Assembly: GCF_000972705.2 (NCBI RefSeq)
Contig: NZ_LATL02000090.1
Coordinates: forward strand, 1 to 33,013
Length of the DNA: 33,013 bases
Reading direction: 5' to 3'
Origin: Limnoraphis robusta CS-951
GTDB lineage: Bacteria; Cyanobacteriota; Cyanobacteriia; Cyanobacteriales; Microcoleaceae
In this document: piece by piece, positions 23,913 to 32,357 of the stretch
Position numbering within the stretch: position 1 is the first letter of the stretch
Layout: the number at the start of each line of letters is the position of its first letter
Translations under genes and position numbers: made by a program
The notes under the pieces: generated by a model
The model's input: the letters and a program-made list of their open reading frames with translations, nothing else
Told to the model about the DNA's origin: nothing
The model's database searches: none

Positions 23913-24719
23913 TTATTTGGTTTTTTGACGACGACGAGAAGCAAGGAATGAACCTGCAACCAAACCTAAACCGATAACAGCAGTGGGTTCAGGAACAGAA
24001 GCGGGAGTGGGGTCAGTAGTTCCTAAGATTTTCCAGTCTGGGCCATTGTAGAGTCCCCCTTGGCTGATCATCCGATATCCGAAAATAGACTCTTTGGAAT
24101 CTAAGCCAAAATCTAACAAACTTAAACCGATAGAAGCAACGGCTTGAGCGCCACCAATTTCTTTTGTATCAATGCTGTATCCGGCATCAAACCAGTTATT
24201 AGACCTCGGTAAATTGACCAAATTACCGATCAGATTACCTTTGAAGTCGATCGCTTGAATATCGAGTTGACTGTTCTTACCCCGTTCAAAAACCAAGATA
24301 TTGTCAACCGCTTTGTCAAACATCACGTCAATCGCAAAGTTACCGCTATCTTCAGTATCAATAATACTGTTGAGGTTCAGATTTCCCAGAGCTTGAACGG
24401 CTCCTGCTTCTGTGAGTAGTTCTTGGCTGAGGCCTACAGTAGCTTTGTCTCCCATATCCGCACTCGCAGCACCGCTATTACCGCCTGCCCACACGTCATT
24501 GGTGACGATTGTGGCTCCTTGAATCACTGAGAACTCAGAGATAGTTTGTCCGCCAAACTCTACAGAGTCTAGCCAGATATTTCCTTTCCACTTATCACCA
24601 CCTGTTAAGTCTGCGGTGTAGTTTGTTGTGAAGCTAAAGCCAACAGCTTGAGCAGAAGATGCAAAGACTCCAGTTAAAGCCAGAGCGGTGGCAAAGCTAG
24701 CAAAAAGTTTGGTTTTCAT
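23913..24719 (-). CDS. PEP-CTERM exported protein
   Basis: This 268-residue protein has an N-terminal Sec signal peptide (MKTKLFASFATALALTGVFA, cleavage near SSAQA). At the C-terminus is the PEP-CTERM tag: VPEP (about 242-245), the hydrophobic stretch TAVIGLGLVAGSFLA and a basic end SRRRQKTK. Such tags are cut by exosortase, and the protein is then attached to the surface or released. The middle looks like a beta-rich secreted domain with no catalytic motif. AAGGAAG (24734-24728) sits 8 nt before the ATG. No exosortase gene is in the window. PEP-CTERM proteins are usually found in EPS producers, which suits the neighbouring glycosyltransferase locus. Confidence 0.93.
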   Translation of the reverse strand: MKTKLFASFATALALTGVFASSAQAVGFSFTTNYTADLTGGDKWKGNIWLDSVEFGGQTISEFSVIQGATIVTNDVWAGGNSGAASADMGDKATVGLSQELLTEAGAVQALGNLNLNSIIDTEDSGNFAIDVMFDKAVDNILVFERGKNSQLDIQAIDFKGNLIGNLVNLPRSNNWFDAGYSIDTKEIGGAQAVASIGLSLLDFGLDSKESIFGYRMISQGGLYNGPDWKILGTTDPTPASVPEPTAVIGLGLVAGSFLASRRRQKTK

Positions 24720-25127
24720 GGTGATTGCTTCCTTTTAAGATGTTGTTTACTGGATGAATCCTGAAGCTATCAAGCTATTCAGGCGTTTTGCTTTTTTTGT
24801 TTCTGTTAACTCTTATCGTAGTTTCTTATTTTTTATTTGTCTAGGCTTTAAACGATATTTTACAAAAGATTTATGAAAGAATGCTAATCATTAAAGTATT
24901 ACTTTTATCCGTATTTTTGAGTAAAAAAACACCTAAAGTTCAATCAAATTTGAACGCTCCCAATTTCTAGATCGAGTGAAATTACGGACAAACCTTAAAA
25001 TCCTAATTTTTCCTTCAGTGAAAATACTTAGATGAGTCAACGTTTCGGATACATACAGGCGAAAGAAATCTGCAAACCCGGTAACAACAGATATAACCCA
25101 GCCTCAGTAAAATCCCTGATTGTAAGC
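24720..25127. other. Intergenic region upstream of the PEP-CTERM gene
   Basis: 408 nt, very AT-rich, without a convincing gene. It includes GTTCAA (24938-24943) and TTGAAC (24950-24955), a perfect 6-bp dyad with a 6-nt spacer that could be a regulator site, and the likely PEP-CTERM promoter and leader. The part near 25127 is the downstream flank of tnpB and should contain the right end of the insertion element, whose exact border I cannot place. Confidence 0.4.
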
Positions 25128-26307
25128 TTACCCCGGTCTAAAGACACGGGGCATTCGCACTAACCGGTGTATACTGTCGAGTAGAGAACAAGACAGAGGG
25201 TTGCGCGTTACGGGAAGGCTTACAGACTCCCCCAAAATTGAAATCATCTTCGCACCATTGAGATCAGCATCTCCCTTCCATCCGCAATTACCGCACTCAA
25301 AAGTCTTACCATTACGGTAGGACTTTCCTTGTTCTGGATGAATGTGCAAGCACCTGTGGCAGACCTGGCTGGTGTATCGAGGAGAAACAGCTACAACTTC
25401 AATCCCTTCTTTAATTCCTTTGTACTCTAGGAATTGTCGAAGTTGATAAAATGCCCAACTGTTAGAACGTCTGCGTTCAATCTTGTTTCTGGGCTGAGTA
25501 TTGGTTCTGTCTCTAATTCCCGTCAGATCTTCTACAGCCACACTAGCTTCAGTCTCTATAGCGCGAGAAATGATTTGTTTACTGATGTTGTGGTTTACCC
25601 AGGTAAGATAATCGCTTCTCTCTACCGGATAGCCGTTTCAGGAGTCGTTTTGCTCCTTTTGTGCCTTTCTTTTGAACAGAAGCCCTAATCCTAGAAAACC
25701 TATCCCTAACCTTTGTAATGTTTTCGCCGCTCCAATTAATTCCTTCTGATGTAACAGCAAGATCACGACGACCTAAATCTACACCGATAACATTGTCTGT
25801 ACTTTTAGGAGTTGGAGTTGTGTTTTTTATCTGAATATGGATGTATAGTTGACCGTCTCTATGCTTGGACAAGTTGGCTGATGTTGGCGTTTTTCCTTTC
25901 AGCTTCCCTATCTGGTAATTTCCTAAAATCAATTGAACTCGCTCTCGTCCTTCTACCGTAGACAGACTAACGGTTTGATCTTTTTCTCTGTAAGAAAAAA
26001 TCCTCGCGTCATAGTCTGCTGAAGTTGGCTTGAAAACTTTGACTGGGCGTTTTTTTAAGTCTGCTGTTTTACGATTAGAAGCGACTCGCGCACAAGCTCT
26101 AACAGCGAGGTTGGCTGATAGTTGAAATCGCTCCCTGACCGTTTTATAAACCTCAGCTTGAATCCGATTCTTGTTCTTAATTTTAGGATTGACGGTGCTA
26201 TTGATATAGTTGCAAGCACTAGCAAATGCCCCCAAAGTCAATTCAAGCTTTTTTACTTGTTCAGGGGCGGGTTCAATTTTGCAAACTATAGTCAATACTT
26301 GTTCCAT
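25128..26307 (-). pseudogene. tnpB: Frameshifted TnpB (IS200/IS605 family)
   Basis: Two minus-strand pieces in different frames form one TnpB of about 390 residues. The 5' piece (26307-25579) has the N-terminal domain and RuvC-I (VIGVDLGRRDLAVTS). The 3' piece, open well upstream of 25541, has RuvC-II (VAVEDLTGIRD), the zinc ribbon (CHRC...CGNC) and RuvC-III (GDADLNGAKM). The break is near 25607-25613: in the 5' frame the protein runs into a TAA at 25581, whereas a one-base shift yields the expected LTWVNHNISKQIISRAIETEAS. All catalytic acidic residues remain, so the loss is recent, or a sequencing error. TnpB is an RNA-guided DNA nuclease of the transposon. No tnpA is adjacent. Confidence 0.85.
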
Positions 26308-26395
26308 ACTCTCAATATATCACCGCGACGGAAGTATTGGCTATGCGGTTAAAACCGCACAAGTCGCCTTTCCTCCTCGGATTAAAATCGCGAGG
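25131..26395 (-). mobile_element. tnpB-only IS200/IS605-type element
   Basis: The 3' end of tnpB overlaps a hairpin at 25131-25151 (CCCCG/CGGGG arms with an inner GTCT/AGAC stem and one bulged base), of the kind found at the right end of these elements. Upstream of the tnpB start are two hairpins: TGCGGTT/AACCGCA with a 2-nt loop (26344-26359) and CCTCG/CGAGG with an inner GATT/AATC stem (26375-26395), candidates for the left end. The element lies between the PEP-CTERM gene and natH. Exact borders are not determined, as these elements leave no target duplication. Confidence 0.6.
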
Positions 26396-26505
26396 CTTCC
26401 AGGCTACCGGACTTATTTCCCGTGAATAACCGCAAATTTCAAAATAGACTCTCGGATGATCAGAAATGGAGGGTTGTGTCGCTTCCCCATCACCCGCGTT
26501 GTGAA

Positions 26506-27720
26506 TTACTTTTGCTCTGTATTAAGCTGTTGTTCAAGCTTGCGGCTGGCTTGAGACATCAGATAACAGAACAACCAGTACAAGATACCAATAAACAGGT
26601 AAACTTCTGAGTATCGCCCCAGGAACTTAGGATTCGCGAGAATCGAACCGCTAATTCCCAACAACTCCACCAAGCCGACAATCGCCAATAGAGTCGTATC
26701 CTGAAACAAACTAATAAACTGACCCACAATAGAAGGAATCGAGATTTTCAAAGCTTGCGGTAAGACAACCAACCCTAACACCAGAGGGGTATTCAAACCC
26801 AAAGCTTTCGCGGCTTCAATTTGACCCCGAGGAATGGCTTGTAGTCCACCTCGCACATTTTCCGCCAGATAAGCTGAACTAAACATCGTTAAACCGACAA
26901 TCGCCCGTAAAATCCGATCAGGACGCATCCCTTCGGGTAAAAATAAAGGGACTAACACTTGTCCCATAAACAAAATCGTAATCAGGGGTAAGCCCCGAAT
27001 CACTTCAATATAAGCAATCGAGAGAAACCGAATAATCGGGAGACGACTTTGACGCCCCAAAGCCAACAACACTCCAATCGGAAAACACAGCAAAATACTG
27101 ATAATTGACATCAGTAATGTCAGCATCAGTCCGCCCCAAAGGTTACTCGAAACGGACTTTAACCCCAGTCCTCCGCCAATAAACCAAACCGCAATGATTA
27201 AAAAGACAAACCAGGTAAAAGGAAGCCATTTCATCAAATCTGGTTTTGTTTGACCGAGTTTTTTTCCTCCCCAAGCAGTAGCAACTAATAGCAAAACCAT
27301 TCCAACCAGCAAAATTCGGTACGGAATGCTGACAGGAACCAAAACCGCCAGCATACAAACAATACTAATAGCAAGGATAATATTTTGACTAAACAAAACG
27401 GGAATATTACGGGCTAAAATTCCCCAAGTTAAACCTGAAAGTAAACAAATCAGAGTCAGTATAATCCATAAACGCCAATATTGATCAGGGGGAAATCGAC
27501 CGACCAAAAATAAAGAAAGATTAGCGGGAATTACATCCCACTGGGCTTTTGTTCTTGCCCAAGATAGAAAATTCGCTAAACTTAACGCTAAACCAATAAC
27601 AATGATCCAGGTTAAAAGACTGTTGTACCAGGTGTTAAATAGATTATTTTTTAACCATTCACGGGGGGTTAATGACTCTGAGGGTGGAACAGAAGCAGAA
27701 GGGGGTGTTGTGACAGTCAT
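26506..27720 (-). CDS. natH: Amino-acid ABC transporter permease (NatH/AapM-like)
   Basis: This 404-residue permease has about 8 membrane segments, longer than the usual 220-residue polar-amino-acid permease because of an N-terminal extension with extra helices, as in AapM and NatH. The EAA loop that docks to the ATPase is GQIEAAKALGLNTPLVLGLV, preceded by AYIEVIRGLPLITILF. The C-terminal tail is polar. It follows natG by 48 nt. In Nostoc and Synechocystis the N-II system (NatF, NatG, NatH) takes up acidic and neutral polar amino acids using the BgtA ATPase encoded elsewhere. No ATPase gene is seen here; downstream is a mobile element. Confidence 0.88.
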   Translation of the reverse strand: MTVTTPPSASVPPSESLTPREWLKNNLFNTWYNSLLTWIIVIGLALSLANFLSWARTKAQWDVIPANLSLFLVGRFPPDQYWRLWIILTLICLLSGLTWGILARNIPVLFSQNIILAISIVCMLAVLVPVSIPYRILLVGMVLLLVATAWGGKKLGQTKPDLMKWLPFTWFVFLIIAVWFIGGGLGLKSVSSNLWGGLMLTLLMSIISILLCFPIGVLLALGRQSRLPIIRFLSIAYIEVIRGLPLITILFMGQVLVPLFLPEGMRPDRILRAIVGLTMFSSAYLAENVRGGLQAIPRGQIEAAKALGLNTPLVLGLVVLPQALKISIPSIVGQFISLFQDTTLLAIVGLVELLGISGSILANPKFLGRYSEVYLFIGILYWLFCYLMSQASRKLEQQLNTEQK

Positions 27721-27768
27721 GGCTTGTAATCAGTGAGAGTTAAAATGGGTAAAATAAATTTGGATTTA

Positions 27769-28935
27769 TTATCTTTCTCGCAGTTGAACGGCTCGATTTA
27801 ATCCATTCATCGCGATAGAAATTAAGAGGTCGATAGTCAGATAAGTTGCCATAATAATCAGCATGACTTCCACCACTCGTCCACTTTGATTAAACGTTGT
27901 ATTTGCAACGCTATAAATGTCAGGATAAGCCACTGCGATCGCCAAACTGGAGTTTTTGGCTAAATTGAGATATTGACTGTTTAGCGGTGGAATAATTACT
28001 CGCAACGCTTGGGGAAAAACCACCAACCGCATCACTAAACCGGGTCTCAGTCCGAGCGATCGCGCCGCTTCCCACTGTCCTTTAGCAACAGATTGTATTC
28101 CTGAGCGAACAATTTCAGCAATATAAGCGCCAGTATAGACAACTAAACCCACCAATAGCGTTGTAAATTCAATCGTCATTCGCAGTCCGCCTTCAATGGT
28201 TCGACCATTTTCTGAAGGTATTGGACGTTGCCAACCCAGTCCAAATATAATGATGAAAATTGCAGCAATTCCGATTATCCAAAGTAAGGTTAATTGAGGT
28301 TGACCTGATTTTCCTTGTTCGACCATTATTTTTGTACGCCATCGCCAAATCAAAATAGAAGCGATCGCACTGATCAATAAAACCGCTAACCAAAACCACA
28401 CCGCATTTCCCGACGGCCAAGGCACAAAAACGCCTCGTTGATTTAAGTATATGAAATTAAAAAATTGAGCCGTTTGTTCTATAGAAGGGAGTTTCAAAAA
28501 AATTCCGTACCAAAACATTAATTGCAGCAGTAACGGTGTATTTCGCACCACTTCTACATAACAAATGGTCATCTGACGTAGTAACCAGTTATCGGAAAAA
28601 TAGGTAATTCCGGCTGTAACACCCAGAAGAGTGGTGAGGATCATTCCGAAAAACATCACCCGCAGAGAGTTGATTAAACCGGCTAGTAGAACTTGACTAT
28701 AGTTATCAGTCGGTTGATAAGGAATTAAACTTTCACCAATCCCAAATCCGGCGGTACTGTTGAGAAAATTAAAATTAAATACGGTTCCTCCTGTTTGCTG
28801 AAGGTTGCGACTGAGATTGGTTCCCAACAGTGTAAATAGAGATAATACCGCTATCAAAACGATAACCTGTAGAGCAATTTTCCAAAAGCGATCATCTCGC
28901 CAAAGCGGAGTTTTTGGTGTTGTGTTCATGGTCAT
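27769..28935 (-). CDS. natG: Amino-acid ABC transporter permease (NatG/AapQ-like)
   Basis: 388 residues from ATG at 28935; the codon before it (28938) is a TTG, and another ATG lies at 28929. No clear ribosome binding site separates these. About 8 membrane segments are visible, including the N-terminal IALQVIVLIAVLSLFTLLG. It has the permease motif CYVEVVRNTPLLLQLMFWYG and the EAA loop GQWEAARSLGLRPGLVMRLV. The region between (FNFIYLNQRGVFVPWPSG) is a large outside loop typical of AapQ-type permeases. It forms a heterodimer with NatH. 169 nt separate it from natF, and that gap holds a group of inverted repeats. Confidence 0.88.
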   Translation of the reverse strand: MTMNTTPKTPLWRDDRFWKIALQVIVLIAVLSLFTLLGTNLSRNLQQTGGTVFNFNFLNSTAGFGIGESLIPYQPTDNYSQVLLAGLINSLRVMFFGMILTTLLGVTAGITYFSDNWLLRQMTICYVEVVRNTPLLLQLMFWYGIFLKLPSIEQTAQFFNFIYLNQRGVFVPWPSGNAVWFWLAVLLISAIASILIWRWRTKIMVEQGKSGQPQLTLLWIIGIAAIFIIIFGLGWQRPIPSENGRTIEGGLRMTIEFTTLLVGLVVYTGAYIAEIVRSGIQSVAKGQWEAARSLGLRPGLVMRLVVFPQALRVIIPPLNSQYLNLAKNSSLAIAVAYPDIYSVANTTFNQSGRVVEVMLIIMATYLTIDLLISIAMNGLNRAVQLRER

Positions 28936-28977
28936 CAATATAATAGAGTTCTTTTCAGAAAATATTCAATTTTAAAA

Positions 28978-29050
28978 CCGTGCCTTTGAGAAATGGGTAA
29001 GGCACGGCGACAATGATTTTGAAGTTAAAATCTGTTATTCAGCCGTGCCT
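28978..29050 (-). promoter_or_regulatory. Alternative stem-loops between natF and natG
   Basis: CCGTGCCTT (28978-28986) and AAGGCACGG (28999-29007) form a perfect 9-bp stem with a 12-nt loop. On the transcript, which is the minus strand, it is followed by TTTT. A third arm, GCCGTGCCT (29042-29050), is complementary to AAGGCACGGC at 28999-29008, so two exclusive hairpins are possible. A separate small hairpin, TTCTCT/AGAGAA (29061-29076), lies nearer natF. Such structures after a binding-protein gene often keep its mRNA level above that of the permeases. Confidence 0.65.
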
Positions 29051-29104
29051 AAACAGGCTGTTCTCTACAGAGAGAAAATCTGTTTTAAAGGATGATCAAA
29101 CCGA

Positions 29105-30184
29105 TTAACGGAAAGGCGGTGAATACAATAAACCCCCATTATTCCAGAGGGCATTTTGACCTCGTTCGAGTTTAAACTGAGAACCTTGTCCGATATTCCG
29201 CTCGTAAATTTCGCCGTAGTTGCCAACTTGTTTAATGATATTGGCAGCAAATTCATTAGTTAAGCCGAGTCCCTGGCCTAAGTCTCCTTCCACACCTAAG
29301 AAACGCTTAATCGTCGGGTCTTGACTGGTTTTAAGCTGGTCAACGTTCCCTTGATTAATTCCTAACTCTTCAGCTTCAATCAGCGCGTAAGTCGTCCATT
29401 TCACAACATCGAACCAAGCCGAGTCATTATTAATGGTCACAGGGCCGAGAGGTTCTTTAGACATCGTGACATCTAACAGAATATGCTCATCGGGATTCGG
29501 AAGTGTACTGCGACGAGCCACTAACTGGGATTTATCAGAGGTCATCCCATCGCAAGCCCCTTCTGCGTAAGCCGCATAAGCCGGATCAGCTTGCTGGAAC
29601 GTTTTCGTTTCAAACTGAACCCCTCTTTTACGCATATTGTCGGTTAAGTTCAGTTCGGTGGTAGTCCCTGCTTCCACACAAACGGCTCGACCTGCAAAAT
29701 CTTCTAAACTGGTAATACCGCTCTCTCTACGAACCAACATCCCCTGACCATCGTAAAAAGTTGTTGGTGCAAATTCCATCCCGACTGATGTATCGCGCGT
29801 GATCGTCCAGGTGGTATTACGCGAGAGCATATCGACTTCACCGGATTTTAGAGCTTCAAATCGTTCGGTCGAGTCCAGATTTCGATATTCTACGGCGTTC
29901 GGGTCGTTGAAGATGGCAGCCGCAACTGCTTTACAGACATCCACATCCAAGCCGGAATATTGACCATTCTGATCAACAAAGCTAAACCCAGGAATTCCGC
30001 CATCTACACCACAGACAAGCTTACCCCGATTTTTCACCGTATCTAGGCGACTTGCGGTTTTTCCTGTACCTGATGATTTACCTTGATTTTCTCCATTCGT
30101 TGAACTGCTTGGACTTTCTACACAAGCGGTTAGGGGAAGAACCAATAGTAGAGTTGATAAGAGTAGAGAACTCCATTTAAGCAT
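29105..30184 (-). CDS. natF: Amino-acid-binding lipoprotein (NatF/AapJ-like)
   Basis: 359 residues from ATG at 30184; a TTG at 30208 would add eight. The ATG gives a compact lipoprotein signal (LKWSSLLLSTLLLVLPLTAC), with lipobox LTAC, so the mature protein is anchored by a lipidated cysteine on the periplasmic side. The domain starts LDTVKNRGKLVCGVDGGIPGFSFVD and includes YSGLDVDVCKAVAAAIF, SRNTTWTITRD and AVCVEAGTT, the family 3 solute-binding pattern for amino acids. Two cysteines (VCKA and VCVE) and a further one (ACDG) are visible. First gene of natF-natG-natH. In the 205-nt upstream gap I see GTTC-ATA-GAAC (30268-30278) but no clear NtcA site (GTA-N8-TAC). Confidence 0.9.
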   Translation of the reverse strand: MLKWSSLLLSTLLLVLPLTACVESPSSSTNGENQGKSSGTGKTASRLDTVKNRGKLVCGVDGGIPGFSFVDQNGQYSGLDVDVCKAVAAAIFNDPNAVEYRNLDSTERFEALKSGEVDMLSRNTTWTITRDTSVGMEFAPTTFYDGQGMLVRRESGITSLEDFAGRAVCVEAGTTTELNLTDNMRKRGVQFETKTFQQADPAYAAYAEGACDGMTSDKSQLVARRSTLPNPDEHILLDVTMSKEPLGPVTINNDSAWFDVVKWTTYALIEAEELGINQGNVDQLKTSQDPTIKRFLGVEGDLGQGLGLTNEFAANIIKQVGNYGEIYERNIGQGSQFKLERGQNALWNNGGLLYSPPFR

Positions 30185-30389
30185 AGTTAAGGTTGATAAT
30201 TTATTCAAAAGGCGAGTACATAATGCAGTTTCTTCAAACCTCCTTAAGATTACCTTAATTTGGTTCTGTTCATAGAACTCTCGTTATATTATTCCTTTTG
30301 AACGGCTCTTTTCAAAGCTTTGAGCTTTCACTTACTGGGGATCTTTGTCTAAGTCTCTGGGGTCTTAAGTTAATTTTTCCATCCTTTTG

Positions 30390-30617
30390 TTAGGAATGAT
30401 CTATTGCTAGACGTGATTCTGCTAAATCTCGAATCAGTGATAGGCGTGAGTTAATATAATCATTCACCAAATCTCTGTCTAAACAGTTGACATTAGATTC
30501 AGTTTGCAGTCGTTTCAGCAAACACTGTACTAAATCTGCATCATCTAGGGAAACAATCAGTGAAGCCTGAGTCGTTTCGACTAAAGACCAAAGTTGACGG
30601 AGCATCGTGGGACTCAT
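30390..30617 (-). CDS. Small cyanobacterial-type protein of unknown function
   Basis: 75 residues, all helical in appearance: MSPTMLRQLWSLVETTQASLIVSLDDADLVQ... then LNDYINSRLSLIRDLA-like end. The start is firm: AAGGAGG lies 4 nt before the ATG on the minus strand (AAGGAGGT then TTT). No membrane segment or zinc site; cysteines at about 31 and 44. I recall small proteins of this look in cyanobacteria, but no function. The strong ribosome binding site and a hairpin in the leader suggest a well-expressed, regulated gene. Confidence 0.8.
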   Translation of the reverse strand: MSPTMLRQLWSLVETTQASLIVSLDDADLVQCLLKRLQTESNVNCLDRDLVNDYINSRLSLIRDLAESRLAIDHS

Positions 30618-30669
30618 AAAACCTCCTTGTCCAGAACAGTATATATTCGCGTCCTTACAGCTTATCTGC

Positions 30670-30705
30670 TTCTAACACCAGGCCACAAAGCCGTTGCGGT
30701 TAGAA
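30670..30705 (-). promoter_or_regulatory. Leader stem-loop of the small protein gene
   Basis: TTCTAAC (30670-30676) and GTTAGAA (30699-30705) are exact inverted arms, with an inner GGC/GCC pair between. It lies about 53-88 nt upstream of the start at 30617. A possible -10 (TATATAC-like, near 30644) lies closer to the gene, so the dyad could be either an operator upstream of that promoter or a leader structure of a longer transcript. The rest of 30618-30835 holds nothing I recognise. Confidence 0.4.
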
Positions 30706-30835
30706 ATGAGGAATTTTAGGTTTTCTTTATATTTCCACAATAACTGAATATACCTATATCAGATACTCGATCACACAAGATGTCACATGAGCTACAAATC
30801 CCTTAATCTAGCGTTGCAAAACTTGACATTGTTTT

Positions 30836-31780
30836 TCACTTCATCACAAATTCTTCACCCGGGTTAACGCCGGATTCTGTAGGCTGAGGTACAAATACAG
30901 CAATTGCTTTAGGAATGACTCGGAAGTGAGCCGGAGTCGAAACCGTTAACTCTCCATCCGTATTAATAGTATAGGGTTTGCTCGTTAAAACTTCAAACTC
31001 AGAGCCAGAGAGGGTTCTAGTTCCCAATTCCGGGCGATGTAGTCCGGTGCGGATAGCTACGATCACCGTAAAAAATTGCCACCACCGCTTAATTTCCAAG
31101 CTGTAGAGATCCAGACGTTGATCATCAATCGTAGCATCGTGCAGAATTTTCATCCCGCCCCCATAGTATCGACCATTACCCACTGCAATCTGAAACGTTT
31201 TCACCCGCTTACACTGATCTCCAAACCGAATCTCCGCAACAAAAGGCCTCGCCCTTAAAATCGCTTGAGTCGCAGTAATCAGGTAAGCAAAAATTCCCCA
31301 ACGACGCTTGGCTTCTCGGGTGAGTTTGCGGGTAATATTCACACTCAAGCCTAGACTCGCCACATTAAAAAAATGCTTGCCATTTACCCAACCCAAATCG
31401 ATAGATTGTTTATGTCCTTGGGCAATCACCTGACAAGCCTCTGGAAGTGATAGAGGAATATTCAAAGTGCGGGCCAGATCGTTAGCCGTTCCCAAGGGTA
31501 AAATCCCTAAAGGTAAACCCGTTTTCACTAATCCATCAATCGCCGCATTCAAAGTCCCATCTCCCCCTCCAATAATCACCAAATTCACCCGATCTTGGTA
31601 ACGTTGAATCAGGGAAGTAAAATCTTGAGGAGATTGGGGAAAATCTTGAAGAATCTCTAAACCCAAGGCTTGGAGTTGAACAACCACTCTGGATAAAGAG
31701 TCCTGATTCACTTGACGCGCCTGGGAATTCAGCAATAAAAGTGCTGTTTTGGGATAGGGTTGCCGATGCCTGATGGACAT
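30836..31780 (-). CDS. Diacylglycerol-kinase family lipid kinase (YegS/BmrU-like)
   Basis: This 314-residue protein phosphorylates a lipid (diacylglycerol, or another lipid alcohol) with ATP at the membrane surface. The nucleotide-binding motif GGGDGT (71-76) follows LVIIGG and is preceded by a Rossmann-like start (TALLLLNSQAR). LPLGTANDLARTL is the second signature. The C-terminal beta-sandwich has VGNGRYYGGGMKILHDATIDDQRLDLYSL, and NTDGE near the end carries the conserved acid. Length and motif order match the family, so it looks intact. Confidence 0.93.
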   Translation of the reverse strand: MSIRHRQPYPKTALLLLNSQARQVNQDSLSRVVVQLQALGLEILQDFPQSPQDFTSLIQRYQDRVNLVIIGGGDGTLNAAIDGLVKTGLPLGILPLGTANDLARTLNIPLSLPEACQVIAQGHKQSIDLGWVNGKHFFNVASLGLSVNITRKLTREAKRRWGIFAYLITATQAILRARPFVAEIRFGDQCKRVKTFQIAVGNGRYYGGGMKILHDATIDDQRLDLYSLEIKRWWQFFTVIVAIRTGLHRPELGTRTLSGSEFEVLTSKPYTINTDGELTVSTPAHFRVIPKAIAVFVPQPTESGVNPGEEFVMK

Positions 31781-31905
31781 AGGAAAAATTGATCAATAAT
31801 AGGTTGACTGAACAATTGCCAAAGGCGAGTCAAACGGCTTCAATGGGGCAGTGTGAAAAAGCAGGATAAGCAATTGAGTTTCTTGGAATTTTAGACCGGA
31901 AACCG

Positions 31906-32304
31906 CTACTTTTTCAACTGTTCAACAACCCATTTCCAAAGCGGATGACTTGGCCCTTGTTGGCGAATTTGCCAAACCCGTTCTTCTAAACGTTGTTTGT
32001 ACTCGGCGGGCATCCCAAACAAAATATTGCGACTCTGCCAAACCAAAACCCCCACCATCATACCCAGACATAAACCCAAACCCACTGCGGATAATCGATG
32101 CTCGGCCAATCCATAGCGCACCGCAGCCCAGGTAAAATGATCCAACCAGAGCCGAATTTCTGAACGCAATCCCCATAGACTCAGGGGAGCAATTGTCATC
32201 CAGAGAAACCCAACCACTAACCATCGACCCCAGACAATCAATTCGTGCAGTTTCTGAACTTGAGCTTGGAAGATAGAATCTTCGGACGGAGGTTCAGGCT
32301 TCAT
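31906..32304 (-). CDS. Small membrane protein of unknown function
   Basis: 132 residues from ATG at 32304; a GTG one codon earlier (32307) is less likely. Two hydrophobic helices (WLVVGFLWMTIAPLSLWGL and VGLGLCLGMMVGVLVWQ) are separated by a loop rich in R, W and H. The N-terminal end is polar and the C-terminal end (EYKQRLEERVWQIRQQG) is a basic amphipathic helix. No catalytic motif is seen. It is followed on the minus strand, after a 125-nt gap, by the lipid kinase, which might share its transcript. The link to membrane function is only suggestive. Confidence 0.75.
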   Translation of the reverse strand: MKPEPPSEDSIFQAQVQKLHELIVWGRWLVVGFLWMTIAPLSLWGLRSEIRLWLDHFTWAAVRYGLAEHRLSAVGLGLCLGMMVGVLVWQSRNILFGMPAEYKQRLEERVWQIRQQGPSHPLWKWVVEQLKK

Positions 32305-32357
32305 CACAGTTCCAGATTGAGCAAGACAAACAACACTTACCGAAGTTGAGCGGAAAG

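Noticed and set aside
23672..23959. 95-codon minus-strand reading frame between the last glycosyltransferase and the PEP-CTERM gene
   Set aside because: It overlaps both real genes and spans the terminator hairpin at 23791-23818. No family features.
26422..26610. 62-codon plus-strand reading frame beside natH
   Set aside because: It overlaps the 3' end of natH on the other strand and has no ribosome site or recognisable sequence.
30209..30389. NtcA binding site upstream of natF
   Set aside because: I looked for GTA-N8-TAC with a -10 at the right distance and found none; only a GTTC-ATA-GAAC dyad is present.
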